DNA of 64,000 nt from Litorivita sp040371945 (GTDB taxonomy: Bacteria; Pseudomonadota; Alphaproteobacteria; Rhodobacterales; Rhodobacteraceae): NCBI RefSeq assembly GCF_040371945.1, contig NZ_BAABWS010000003.1:1-64000 (forward strand), given 5' to 3'. The notes beneath the pieces were generated by a model. The model ran no database searches. It was not told the origin of the DNA and saw nothing but the letters and a program-made list of their open reading frames with translations. Below, piece by piece: positions 25,608 to 34,514 of the stretch; the first letter of the stretch is position 1; the number at the start of each line of letters is the position of its first letter. The position numbers and the translations under genes are program-made.

Positions 25608-26711
25608 TCATGAGGTGCCTCCGCCGTGCCGGCGGTCGCGGGCGTATCGGGCCAACGCCAGATAGCGATAGAGCCCGTGCACGAATTTGCCGTAGGGCAG
25701 GGTGAGGAAAAACGTCAAAACCGCGCCAAGATGCAGCGCCAGAAGCGAGCCAAGCGCGGGCGTATGCCCTGCGGCGCGCAGGGCCAAACCGCTTGCGCCG
25801 GTGAGCAGCAAGATCGCGATGAACCCGTATTCCATGCCGCGAAACTCTTGCGCCTTGAGCGCGCCGAGCCGCGCCGCCTTGGCGCGGAGCAACCCGAGGC
25901 ACCCGATCACGAGGCCGATGCCGCCGGCGATGCCCAAAAGCGGCGGCAATTGCCACCATGCATAGGGCGCTTTTGCGTCAAACCCGTAGTGGTAGAGCGT
26001 CGCAAGCGAGGTCGAGGCAAGGCAGAGCAAAAAGCCGTAGAACACCAGATGGTGCCACATCCTGCGCCGGTCCGTCGGTGCGTCGTCCTCATTGAAACAC
26101 CCCATCCCGCCGCCATCCAGGTAGGTCAGCCGCGCCGCATCATGGCTGGCGCGAAGATGATCGCCCGCGCCCAAATCCCGCGCGCCGCAGTCTTTCCAAA
26201 AGGCCCGCGCGCCCATGAAAACCGCCACGAGCATCCACAAGAAAGCCGCGCCGAAAACCGCCACCATCGCGCCATGCGGCATCAGTGCGTAGAACCGCCC
26301 CGCCTCCAGATGCGCGGACCAAATCACACCGGGCGCATGTGCCGCGATAAACCCGAGCAAAAACAGCGCAAAGAAAACCGTGCATCCCAAGGCCAGAGCC
26401 AGCCCGTGTTTGTCAAAGATCGGCCGCGCCGCCGCAGGCCATGCGTAATGCCCATAGCTTTTGGACCTCACGCGGGCGAGGCTTTGCGGCAGGTTCACCG
26501 CAAATTCATGCGGCGGCGCGAATTGGCAATCGTGATAGCAGGCGCCGCATCCATGGCACAGGTTCGCCAGATGATTCAGATCACCGTCCGAGAATGCCCG
26601 CTGCATCTCCATCGCGGGAAATACGGCGCAAAGCCCCTCGCAATAGCGGCAAGAGTTACAGATCGTCATCAATCGATCCGCCTCGGTGAGGGCCGCAGTG
26701 CTATGAGACAT
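25608..26711 (-). CDS. tcuB: Tricarballylate utilisation protein B (TcuB/CitB)
   Basis: A 367-residue membrane iron-sulfur protein. Two ferredoxin-like clusters are seen near the N-terminus: CNSCRYCEGLC (residues ~19-29) and CHGCGACYHDC (~53-63). About six transmembrane helices follow, with histidines that could bind haem. TcuB re-oxidises the flavin of TcuA and feeds electrons to the quinone pool. The ATG at 26711 gives an 11-base overlap with the end of tcuA. It converges on the TetR gene, 24 bases away. No TcuC transporter or TcuR regulator is beside it. Confidence 0.92.
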   Translation of the reverse strand: MSHSTAALTEADRLMTICNSCRYCEGLCAVFPAMEMQRAFSDGDLNHLANLCHGCGACYHDCQFAPPHEFAVNLPQSLARVRSKSYGHYAWPAAARPIFDKHGLALALGCTVFFALFLLGFIAAHAPGVIWSAHLEAGRFYALMPHGAMVAVFGAAFLWMLVAVFMGARAFWKDCGARDLGAGDHLRASHDAARLTYLDGGGMGCFNEDDAPTDRRRMWHHLVFYGFLLCLASTSLATLYHYGFDAKAPYAWWQLPPLLGIAGGIGLVIGCLGLLRAKAARLGALKAQEFRGMEYGFIAILLLTGASGLALRAAGHTPALGSLLALHLGAVLTFFLTLPYGKFVHGLYRYLALARYARDRRHGGGTS

Positions 26712-28086
26712 GACGCGCCGCCTGCGTTCCTGCGATTTTGCCAAAGACCGCGCCGATGGTCATGCCGATGCCCGCCGCATAGCCTTGACCCAATATATTG
26801 CCCGCCATGATTTCGCCCGCTGCAAAAAGGTTCTCGGCGGGGGTGCCATCGGCCATGATCATCCGCGCATCCATGCCGGTTTTGACGCCCAGATAGGTGA
26901 ATGTGATGCCCGGCTTGACCGGATAGGCATAGTAGGGCGGGGTTTCGATACGCTGCGCCCAATTGGTCTTATTAATGCGCAGCCCGCGCGTGGCATTGCC
27001 GTCCAAAACATTGGTGTCCAGCGGCTTGCCGCCGACCACGGCCGCATTAAAACCGTTGATCGTGGCGTCGAGCCGCGCTGGATCAAGGCCCAGCTTGCCC
27101 GCCAGCTCTGCCACGCTGCCTGCCGATATGGGCGGGTAGGGCGAGGGCATGAAGCGGGCGATATTGGGGGCGTCAAAAATGATATAGGCGGTTTGATCCG
27201 GTTGATCGGCGACCAAACGGCCCCAAATCGCATAGCGTTTTGGCCAGAGGTCTTCGCCTTCGTCATAAAACCGCTCGGCCTTTTTGTTGACCACGACGCC
27301 CAAAATCACGCAATCGAGCCGCGTGATGATCCCGCCGTCATAGCGCGGTGCGCGTGCGTCGATCGCGACGGCGTGGCATTGGCTGGCATCACCGATCTGC
27401 ATCACACCATGATCAATCAACATGCGCGTGACCGTGCCGCGATTGAAGGGCGTGCCGCGTATAAGGAAGTTTTCGGCCCGCTCGCCCCATCCCTTCTTGA
27501 GCCAGTGGATATCGGCTTGAAACCCGCCGCAGGCGGCGACGAAAGCGCCCGCCTCGATGTCGGTTTCGCCGTCGGGGCATCGCACGCGGGCGCTGCGAAA
27601 CCGTGCGCCGCGGATATCCAATCCGGTCACCTCATGCTCATATCGCACCTCCACCTTGAGGCTCTCGGCGGTGCGGTAAAGCGCGTTGAGCATCGAGCGC
27701 CCGCCGCCGAGGAAAAACGAATTGGTGCGGCCAAGGTTGATCGTGCCGCCCAAAGACGGTTGAAACCGCACCCCTTGCTCTTGGATCCAATCGAGCATCG
27801 GTTTTGATTGTGCGATCATCATTCTGGACAGGGGCTTGTCGGTGTTGCCCGCCGTCACGCGCAGCAAATCGTCGTAGAATTCCTCTTCGCCGTATGGGCC
27901 GGTGAGCGTATCGGTGGCCGCATCATGGGCGCAGCGCATGTTGCGTGTGTGGCGCGTATTGCCGCCGCGATAGAATTTCGGCGCGGCCTCAAGGATCACG
28001 ACCCGCCGCCCCGCCCGCGCCGCCGCGATGGCCGCGCAAAGCGCCGCATTGCCGCCGCCCGCGATCAGGACATCGACCCGCTCCAT
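26701..28086 (-). CDS. tcuA: FAD-dependent tricarballylate dehydrogenase (TcuA)
   Basis: A 461-residue flavoprotein of the succinate dehydrogenase/fumarate reductase family. The FAD motif VLIAGGGNAALCAAIAAARAG is at residues ~5-25. GGNTRHTRNMRCAHD (~41-55) is a TcuA hallmark, and FAAGEIMAGNILGQGYAAGIG near residue 425 closes the FAD site. TcuA oxidises tricarballylate to cis-aconitate, which enters the TCA cycle. Three bases separate it from the upstream dehydrogenase gene. The neighbours suggest the true substrate could be another polycarboxylate. Confidence 0.9.
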   Translation of the reverse strand: MERVDVLIAGGGNAALCAAIAAARAGRRVVILEAAPKFYRGGNTRHTRNMRCAHDAATDTLTGPYGEEEFYDDLLRVTAGNTDKPLSRMMIAQSKPMLDWIQEQGVRFQPSLGGTINLGRTNSFFLGGGRSMLNALYRTAESLKVEVRYEHEVTGLDIRGARFRSARVRCPDGETDIEAGAFVAACGGFQADIHWLKKGWGERAENFLIRGTPFNRGTVTRMLIDHGVMQIGDASQCHAVAIDARAPRYDGGIITRLDCVILGVVVNKKAERFYDEGEDLWPKRYAIWGRLVADQPDQTAYIIFDAPNIARFMPSPYPPISAGSVAELAGKLGLDPARLDATINGFNAAVVGGKPLDTNVLDGNATRGLRINKTNWAQRIETPPYYAYPVKPGITFTYLGVKTGMDARMIMADGTPAENLFAAGEIMAGNILGQGYAAGIGMTIGAVFGKIAGTQAARHVS

Positions 28087-28089
28087 CCG

Positions 28090-28971
28090 TCAGACCCGAT
28101 CCGTCACCCGCGCAAGCACGGGGAAGTAAGCATCGGAAAATCCAGCCTCTTTGGCCTTTTGCATCCGCGCTTTGGCCAATTCGGCGCCTTGGACCTTGAT
28201 CTTGCAAGAGGCCGCGAGATCAAGCGCATAGCCGACGTCCTTGAGCGCATAATCGGTCGGGAAGGCTCCGTCAGGAAAGGCATCCGCCAGCATGGCTTTG
28301 ACCCCGTGATTGCGCAGGGCAAAGCTGTCGGCGGAGCCTTTGGACAGCGTGTCGAAGAGTAGCGCCGGATCCATCCCCGCCGCCTTGCCCAAGGCCAACG
28401 CTTCGGACAGCGCCACGACCGTCTCGAACAGCACCATATTGTTGAGGATTTTCACCACCTGCCCGCAGCCCACGCCGCCGCAATGGGTGATGTCGCTTGC
28501 CGCATGGGCCAAAAGCGGGCGAATGGCGGCAAAGATCCGATCATCCGCGCCCACCATGATCGACAGGCTGCCCTCTTCGGCGGCTTGGCGGGTGCGCGCG
28601 ACGGGGGCATCGGCGAAGGCGATGCTCTTGGCCGCCAGCTTTGCCGCCAGATCGCGGGTCAAAACGACCGGTGCGGTGGACATATCCACCACCACCAGAC
28701 CCGCCCGCCCATGAGCCAAAATCCCGTCCTCGCCAAGGATCACCGCCTCGACCTGCGCCCCGCCCGGCAAGGAGAGAAACAAGATATCCACCTTGGCGGC
28801 CAGATCGGCGAGGCTTGGCGCAAGCTGCGCGCCATGCTCGCGCATACGCTGGGCAGGGGCGGGGTCGAGATCAAACACATGCATGTCAAAGCCCGACTTG
28901 ACGCGCATATTACGGCAAATCGGCTCGCCCATCACGCCCAGCCCGATGAAACCAAGGACCGGCGCGCTCAT
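28090..28971 (-). CDS. 3-hydroxyisobutyrate dehydrogenase-family oxidoreductase
   Basis: A 293-residue beta-hydroxyacid dehydrogenase (MmsB, GarR, 3-hydroxyisobutyrate group). The NAD motif GFIGLGVMGEP is at residues ~7-17, the substrate motif region DMSTAP at ~116, and the catalytic Lys in GCGQVVKILNNM near residue 170. It would oxidise a 3-hydroxyacid or reduce a tartronate-semialdehyde-like compound. The start at 28971 is set by the ATGA overlap with the SMP-30 gene; a longer reading frame upstream runs antisense-like through that gene and was discarded. Confidence 0.88.
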   Translation of the reverse strand: MSAPVLGFIGLGVMGEPICRNMRVKSGFDMHVFDLDPAPAQRMREHGAQLAPSLADLAAKVDILFLSLPGGAQVEAVILGEDGILAHGRAGLVVVDMSTAPVVLTRDLAAKLAAKSIAFADAPVARTRQAAEEGSLSIMVGADDRIFAAIRPLLAHAASDITHCGGVGCGQVVKILNNMVLFETVVALSEALALGKAAGMDPALLFDTLSKGSADSFALRNHGVKAMLADAFPDGAFPTDYALKDVGYALDLAASCKIKVQGAELAKARMQKAKEAGFSDAYFPVLARVTDRV

Positions 28972-29918
28972 TGCGCCGCGCCTTGGCCGGTTGCAAAGGT
29001 CAAAATCGAGGTGCCGCAGAGCGAGCCGAGATATCCTATGTGACCATCGTGCGAAAACGCGATGCTGGCGATATTGCCCAAGGAGCTTTTGCCCGTGCCG
29101 TAAAAATGCTCGCGCCCCATATGTCCTGCGGCCAAGGCGCTCTCGACGGTTTGCACCCATTCGGGATCGCAATCCTCGATCACCAATTCCTTTTGCCCGT
29201 CCGGCGCGATACGCCACAATCGGTTCGACACGATACAGGTCACCCAAAGATAGCCCGCAGCATCAAACCGGATACCATCGGGGAAATCGCCTTGGCCAAA
29301 ACTTGCAAAGACCCGCCGGTTGCTCAGGCCCTGATCGCCCAGATCGAAGCGCGTTACGGCGCGTGCAAATGTCTCGGTGACCAACAGCCCGCGCCCGTCG
29401 GCGGTCAGGCGGCATTCATTGGCAAAGCAGATATCATCGGCCAGTATCCGAGGCCCCTTGGCGTCCACCATGACGATCATCCCGTCGCGGACCTTGTCCG
29501 AATAGGCGTTGAAGCGCGGCAGGCTGAGCGTGCTGACGGTGATGAAATGTCGCCCCTGCGCATCCGTCATCACAAAATTCGCCGCCGCCAAAGCGACCCC
29601 GTCCACCTCCATCAGGTAGGGCGTCAGTTCCCCTTGCGCGGACAGCCGCCATATCCCGCCGCCCTCGCCGATATTGGCGATCAAAAAGCTGCCGTCCGCT
29701 TGCAGGGCGATGCCGTTGGGGATGAGCTCCGATCCGCCCGCCATCGCGGGGGAGGGGCCAAGCGTGCGGACCTCGCCCTCGGCGGAAATCATGCTGATGC
29801 CGCGCCCACGGTGCGATACGGCGAGCGATCCATCGGCGTAAACATGCACGGATTCGGGGCGTGCGAGGCCATGTCCCAAGGGGTGCAGGGCGTCTAGCGA
29901 TAAGCGGGGCTGGGTCAT
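28968..29918 (-). CDS. SMP-30/gluconolactonase-family hydrolase
   Basis: A 316-residue six-bladed beta-propeller of the SMP-30/gluconolactonase/LRE group. The first metal-binding Glu is in RPESVHVYADG (residues ~20-30). NGIALQADGSFLIAN (~69-83), ANECRLTADGRGLLV (~164-178) and FPDGIRFDAAGYLWV (~210-224) mark successive blades, with the Asn and Asp expected for a divalent metal site. It probably opens a lactone in the pathway of this operon. GAGGAG precedes the ATG. It is the first gene of the four-gene operon, downstream of the IclR gene. Confidence 0.87.
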   Translation of the reverse strand: MTQPRLSLDALHPLGHGLARPESVHVYADGSLAVSHRGRGISMISAEGEVRTLGPSPAMAGGSELIPNGIALQADGSFLIANIGEGGGIWRLSAQGELTPYLMEVDGVALAAANFVMTDAQGRHFITVSTLSLPRFNAYSDKVRDGMIVMVDAKGPRILADDICFANECRLTADGRGLLVTETFARAVTRFDLGDQGLSNRRVFASFGQGDFPDGIRFDAAGYLWVTCIVSNRLWRIAPDGQKELVIEDCDPEWVQTVESALAAGHMGREHFYGTGKSSLGNIASIAFSHDGHIGYLGSLCGTSILTFATGQGAAQ

Positions 29919-29973
29919 CAGATCTCCTCTTCCCTTGAAAATAGACCGATAATTCTGTCACGCGCAACAAATG

Positions 29974-29991
29974 TTTCGCAGAGCCCCGAAA
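29974..29991. promoter_or_regulatory. Inverted repeat before the SMP-30/tcu operon
   Basis: TTTCG (29974-29978) and CGAAA (29987-29991) are spaced by 8 bases in the 142-base gap between the IclR gene and the operon. It is a candidate IclR operator by position only; five-base arms are weak evidence. Confidence 0.25.
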
Positions 29992-30060
29992 TCCACGACA
30001 GGACGGGTGCACCCTTTGGGGGTGACCGAGCGGGAATAGGGAAATGTCGGGTAACTGCGG

Positions 30061-30834
30061 TTAGAGCGGATAACACGCGCCAAGGGCCGCGGATATCTCG
30101 CGCGCGGCGCTCAAAAGCTGCGGCGTCATGCGGGCGATATCCTCGGGGGTGAAGCGCTCTTTGGGGCCCGAAAAAGACAGCGCCCCGACAAGGCGGTTGG
30201 CACCGGAAAACACCGGCGCCGCGATCCCCGCGCAGAGCGGATCGCGCTCGCCAAGCGACAGGGCAAAACACGCGCGCCTGATGGCGGCCAATTCGCGGTG
30301 ATCCGCACCCTCCGGCGCTCTGTCTGGCGCACTGTCTGGCCCGCCGCCCGCATCAAAGGCCAGCAAGACCTTGCCCGCCGCCCCGCGCTGCATCGGCAGG
30401 CGGTCGCCCGCATGCACACGGTCCAAGGTTGAATGGGTCGAGTTCACCCGAAACAGGCACAACCGCTCGCTCGGCGTCTGGCGCACATGAAAGGACGGGC
30501 TTTCGGTGCCCAGATCCACCAGCCTCTCCAGCACCGGCAGGATTTGGTGGCGCAACGGATTGGTGCGCTCATAGGCCAGCCCCAATTGCAGGATGCTGGG
30601 GCCGAGGGCGTATTTGCTCTCTTCGACGCGCACCACATATCCGGCGTCTTGTAAGGATTCCAAAATCCGCAGGATGGTGCTTTTGTAAAGACCCGTCGCG
30701 CGCGCGATTTCCGACAGGTTGCGCGGCATGCTCGCCGCTTCGATCGCGCCGATGATCGCCAAAGCGCGATTGACGGCGGCAACGCCGCGCGCGCCTTGCT
30801 CTGTGCTGTCAGCGGGATGGTTTTGCGACGTCAC
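30061..30834 (-). CDS. IclR-family regulator
   Basis: A 257-residue IclR protein. The winged helix lies near residues 18-78 (NLSEIARATGLYKSTILRILESL), and the C-terminal effector domain includes RGAAGKVLLAF and the CAGIAAPVF region typical of IclR ligand domains. The start codon is GTG at 30834, preceded by AGAGG; no ATG fits the family length better. It lies upstream of and in the same direction as the SMP-30/tcu operon and probably controls it in response to a pathway intermediate. Confidence 0.9.
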   Translation of the reverse strand: MTSQNHPADSTEQGARGVAAVNRALAIIGAIEAASMPRNLSEIARATGLYKSTILRILESLQDAGYVVRVEESKYALGPSILQLGLAYERTNPLRHQILPVLERLVDLGTESPSFHVRQTPSERLCLFRVNSTHSTLDRVHAGDRLPMQRGAAGKVLLAFDAGGGPDSAPDRAPEGADHRELAAIRRACFALSLGERDPLCAGIAAPVFSGANRLVGALSFSGPKERFTPEDIARMTPQLLSAAREISAALGACYPL

Positions 30835-30948
30835 GGCGGGCCTCTTTATCGTTGGCGGGGCGGCGAAATTGCGCCCTGCCTAGCGCGAAAGGCGCAAAAA
30901 TGCACCTCTAATCAATCTGCCCAAGCGGCGGATCGGGCGACGGGGCGC

Positions 30949-31800
30949 TTAAAAATCAAGCCCCAAATCCACAGTGCGCACCGAATGGGTCAAAGCCCCC
31001 GAGGAGATGTAATCAACCCCTGTCGCGGCGATCGAAGCAATGCGCGAGGCGGTCACATTGCCGCTGGCTTCGGTTTTCATCCGCCCGCCCACCATGGCGA
31101 CAGCGGCGCGCAGCATCTCGTTGTCCATATTATCAAGCAAGACCACATCTGCGCCGCCGACCTGCAAAACCTCTTCAAGCTGGTCCAAACGGTCCACTTC
31201 GATCTCGACCGTGGTCATATGCGATCCATGCGCTTTGGCGGCCTCGAGCACGGCGCGCACGCCGCCGGCGGCTGCGATATGGTTGTCCTTGATCAAAATC
31301 GCATCGGAAAGCGAATAGCGGTGATTGAACCCGCCGCCATGCAGCACCGCCAGCTTTTCCACGCTGCGCAAACCGGGCGTGGTTTTGCGCGTGCAGGTGA
31401 CCCGCGCCTTGGTGCCTTTGGCTTGCGCCACAAACTGGGCGGTTTGCGTGGCAATTCCGGTCAAACGGCCAGCGAAATTCAGCGCGACACGTTCCGCCGA
31501 AAGGATCGAGGCCGCCGATCCGTTGATCTGCATCAGCGTGTCGCCCTTTTTGCAGGCCGATCCATCGGCGCGCAAGGTCACCACCTCCAAGGCCGGATCG
31601 ATCAAGCGAAAGGCCATCGCGGCGATTTGCATGCCCGACACCACCGCGTCTTCGCGCGCGTTGATCCGCGCTTCATAGGTCACCCCCGCAGGGATCACCG
31701 CGCGGGTTGTCACATCGCCATAAGCGCCAAGGTCTTCCATCAGCGCGCCGCGCACCATGGGCTCCAGAACCAGATCAGGCAGGCTTTGATGGGCCGTCAT
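30949..31800 (-). CDS. nadC: Nicotinate-nucleotide pyrophosphorylase (carboxylating)
   Basis: A 283-residue quinolinate phosphoribosyltransferase. The conserved stretch TRKTTPGLRSVEK (residues ~136-148), HGGGFNHRYSLSD and ILIKDNHIA are diagnostic. It converts quinolinate and PRPP to nicotinate mononucleotide, CO2 and pyrophosphate in de novo NAD synthesis. The ATG at 31800 overlaps the nadB stop by ATGA, so the three nad genes form a coupled operon in pathway order. Confidence 0.97.
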   Translation of the reverse strand: MTAHQSLPDLVLEPMVRGALMEDLGAYGDVTTRAVIPAGVTYEARINAREDAVVSGMQIAAMAFRLIDPALEVVTLRADGSACKKGDTLMQINGSAASILSAERVALNFAGRLTGIATQTAQFVAQAKGTKARVTCTRKTTPGLRSVEKLAVLHGGGFNHRYSLSDAILIKDNHIAAAGGVRAVLEAAKAHGSHMTTVEIEVDRLDQLEEVLQVGGADVVLLDNMDNEMLRAAVAMVGGRMKTEASGNVTASRIASIAATGVDYISSGALTHSVRTVDLGLDF

Positions 31801-33362
31801 CGCGTATCCTCGCAAGCTTGGGCGCGCAGGGCGCGCGCCTCGGTCAATGTCATCATCGAACGTTTGCCGACCCCTGCGTGCATATCGGGGTAATCGGCGC
31901 GTTCATGCGCGCCGCGGCTTTCCTTGCGCACCCATGCACAGGCCGTGATCAAGGTGGCGGTGGCGCACATATTGGCGAAATCGGGGCTGTCGCCGTGGGC
32001 CTGTTCGAGCGCGGCAATCTCGCGCAGCGCGCTGCGCAATCCGGCATCGGTGCGCACCACGCCGACATTGGCCGTCATCGTAGCGCGCAGCTTGGCCACG
32101 GCGCTCGGGTCGGGGGCGCGCCCGCCCTCCTCGAACGCGAGGGTGATCTCGGGGGCGGCATTGGGCGCGACGCGTTCCGCCATATCGGCGGCGCAGATGC
32201 GCGCATAGACCAGCGCTTCGAGCAGCCCGTTCGAGGCGAGGCGGTTGGCTCCGTGCAACCCGGTCGAAGAGGCCTCGCCGCAGACCCAAAGATTGCCCAA
32301 GGAGGCGCGACCAAACACATCCGTGGCGATCCCGCCCATGTGATAATGCGCCGCCGCCGAGACGGGGATCGGCATGGTCGCGGGGTCGATGCCATTGCGC
32401 GCGCAGGCGCTGGCGACCGAGGGGTAGAGGGTTTTGATCCGCGCGCCGAGCGCGGCGCGCGTGTCGAGCATCGGGCGCTTGCCGGCTTGGGTTTGGGCAT
32501 AAATCTCGCGCGCGACCACATCGCGCGGGGCCAGTTCGGCGTCGGGATGCACGCCGGTCATAAACCGCTCGCCCGCCGCATTGATCAAAATCGCTCCCTC
32601 GCCGCGCAGGGCCTCGGTGGCCAAAGGCGCAGGGTCTTCGCCCACGTCCATCGCCGTGGGGTGGAATTGCACAAATTCGGCGTCCGCAATCACCGCGCCC
32701 GCCCGCGCGGCCATGCCGATCACCTGCCCGCGAATGCGCGGCGGGTTGGTGGTCAGCGCATAAAGCCCGCCCGAGCCGCCCCCCGCGAACAGGTAGGCCG
32801 CCCCGCGCAACATCACCGGCGCAGAGCGCGCCTCGCCCGAGGCTTGGATTTCGATGCCGGTCACATCGCCGTCGCGGGTCTCGATCCCCAAGGCCATCGT
32901 GCCTTCGAGCACCTGCACCGAAGGCGCGGCGCGCACCTGTTCGATCAAGGCCGCCATGATCGCCGCGCCCGCCTGATCGCCCTTGACGCGCACAACGCGG
33001 GCAAAGCTATGGGCCGCCTCGCGCGACAGCACATAGTCCCCCGCGCCCGAGCGGTCGAAGGGCGTGCCAAGGTCGGTCAGCTCCAGAATATGGTTGCGCG
33101 CCTCATTGGTCACCAATTCGGCCACCTCGGGCACCACGATCCCAGCGCCGACACGGATGGTGTCGGTGGCGTGGGAGGCGGGGCTGTCCTTATCGGCCAT
33201 CGCCGCCGCAACGCCGCCCTGCGCCCAAGCCGAGCTGGCCCCCTCGCCGAGCGTCTCGGGAGAGATCATCACAACGGGCAAAGGCGCAAGTTCGAGCGCC
33301 GCATAGAGCGCACCAAGCCCCGCGCCGATGATGACGATCCGGTCGGTTTTGATCTCTTTCAT
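31797..33362 (-). CDS. nadB: L-aspartate oxidase
   Basis: A 521-residue FAD enzyme of the succinate dehydrogenase/fumarate reductase flavoprotein family. The FAD-binding motif IVIIGAGLGALYAALEL is at residues ~9-25, SSAWAQGGVAAAM near 43-55, and the C-terminal arginine-rich helix region (ESRGAHERADYP) near 493-504. It oxidises L-aspartate to iminoaspartate, the substrate of NadA. Spacing to nadA is seven bases. Confidence 0.96.
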   Translation of the reverse strand: MKEIKTDRIVIIGAGLGALYAALELAPLPVVMISPETLGEGASSAWAQGGVAAAMADKDSPASHATDTIRVGAGIVVPEVAELVTNEARNHILELTDLGTPFDRSGAGDYVLSREAAHSFARVVRVKGDQAGAAIMAALIEQVRAAPSVQVLEGTMALGIETRDGDVTGIEIQASGEARSAPVMLRGAAYLFAGGGSGGLYALTTNPPRIRGQVIGMAARAGAVIADAEFVQFHPTAMDVGEDPAPLATEALRGEGAILINAAGERFMTGVHPDAELAPRDVVAREIYAQTQAGKRPMLDTRAALGARIKTLYPSVASACARNGIDPATMPIPVSAAAHYHMGGIATDVFGRASLGNLWVCGEASSTGLHGANRLASNGLLEALVYARICAADMAERVAPNAAPEITLAFEEGGRAPDPSAVAKLRATMTANVGVVRTDAGLRSALREIAALEQAHGDSPDFANMCATATLITACAWVRKESRGAHERADYPDMHAGVGKRSMMTLTEARALRAQACEDTR

Positions 33363-33369
33363 GATCGGA

Positions 33370-34419
33370 TCACAGGCCCAGCTTGCGCGACAGATCGATC
33401 ATCCGCTGCACCGAGATGCGCGCCTTGGCGGCGACCTCTTCATCGACCTCGACCTGATTGTCGAGCGTGTGCAGCACATAGAGAATTTTTTCCAGACTGA
33501 TTTTCTTCATGAAGGGGCACATGTTGCACGGTTTGGCAAATTCCACCTCGGGCAATTCATCGGCAATATTCGACGCCATCGAGCATTCGGTCACCAACAT
33601 CGCCTTGGCCGGTTTATTCTCATGCACCCAATTGATGATGCCGCTGGTCGAGCCGGTGAAATCGGCTTCGGCCACCACGGCGGGAGTGCATTCGGGGTGG
33701 GCAATGATCTTGACCTGCGGATCGCTCTCGCGGTAGGCGCGCAAATCCTCGGCGGTGTAAAGCTCGTGCACGATGCAAGAGCCCGCCCAATAGACGACCT
33801 TTTTCTTCGACAGGTTCGCGACGTTCTGTGCCAAAAACTGGTCCGGCGTCATGATGACCGTGTCGCTCTCCATCGCATCGACGATCTGCACCGCATTCGA
33901 CGAGGTGCAGCAGATGTCGGAGGCGGCTTTGACCTCGGCGGTGGTGTTGACGTAAGAGACCACCGGAGCGCCAGGGTATTTGGCGCGCATCTCGGCCACG
34001 CCCTCGGCGGTGATGGATTCGGCAAGGCTGCACCCTGCCGCCATATCGGGCATGAGCACCATTTTTTCGGGGCTGAGGATCTTGCTGGTTTCGGCCATGA
34101 AATGCACGCCGCCCTGCACGATGATATCGGCGTCCACATCCGTGGCCTTCATCGCCAGTTGCAAACTGTCGCCAACGAAATCCGACACGCCGTGGAAGAT
34201 TTCGGGGGTCATGTAATTATGGCCCAAAATCACCGCGTTTCTTTCGCGTTTGAGATCATTGATCGCTTTGACATAGGGGGCATAGATCGCCCAATCGGCG
34301 GGCGAGACAACCCTGTCCATTTTCTCATAGGTGCTTTGCATCGAAGCGGCCAAATCGACATTCGGCGCGAGGTCGTAGGTCTCGGCCAAAGTGGCGCGAA
34401 GTTTCGGCATATCAAGCAT
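33370..34419 (-). CDS. nadA: Quinolinate synthase
   Basis: A 349-residue NadA with three conserved cysteines that bind a 4Fe-4S cluster, in the regions MAAGCSLAES, DICCTSSNA or GSCIVHE, and PCNMCPFMKK. ILGHNYMTPEI near the N-terminus also fits. It condenses iminoaspartate with dihydroxyacetone phosphate to quinolinate. It is the first gene of the nadA-nadB-nadC operon. AAAGGG precedes the ATG. The upstream gap is only 95 bases and shows no riboswitch-like fold that I can recognise. Confidence 0.96.
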   Translation of the reverse strand: MLDMPKLRATLAETYDLAPNVDLAASMQSTYEKMDRVVSPADWAIYAPYVKAINDLKRERNAVILGHNYMTPEIFHGVSDFVGDSLQLAMKATDVDADIIVQGGVHFMAETSKILSPEKMVLMPDMAAGCSLAESITAEGVAEMRAKYPGAPVVSYVNTTAEVKAASDICCTSSNAVQIVDAMESDTVIMTPDQFLAQNVANLSKKKVVYWAGSCIVHELYTAEDLRAYRESDPQVKIIAHPECTPAVVAEADFTGSTSGIINWVHENKPAKAMLVTECSMASNIADELPEVEFAKPCNMCPFMKKISLEKILYVLHTLDNQVEVDEEVAAKARISVQRMIDLSRKLGL

Positions 34420-34514
34420 GGGTCGCCCTTTTCGATAAACGTGCGGTTGCGCAACTCTATCAAGCTTGCAAAGGGGTTAAAAGCGCCGACGCGGCGTTGC
34501 GCGCGGCCCTGCGC

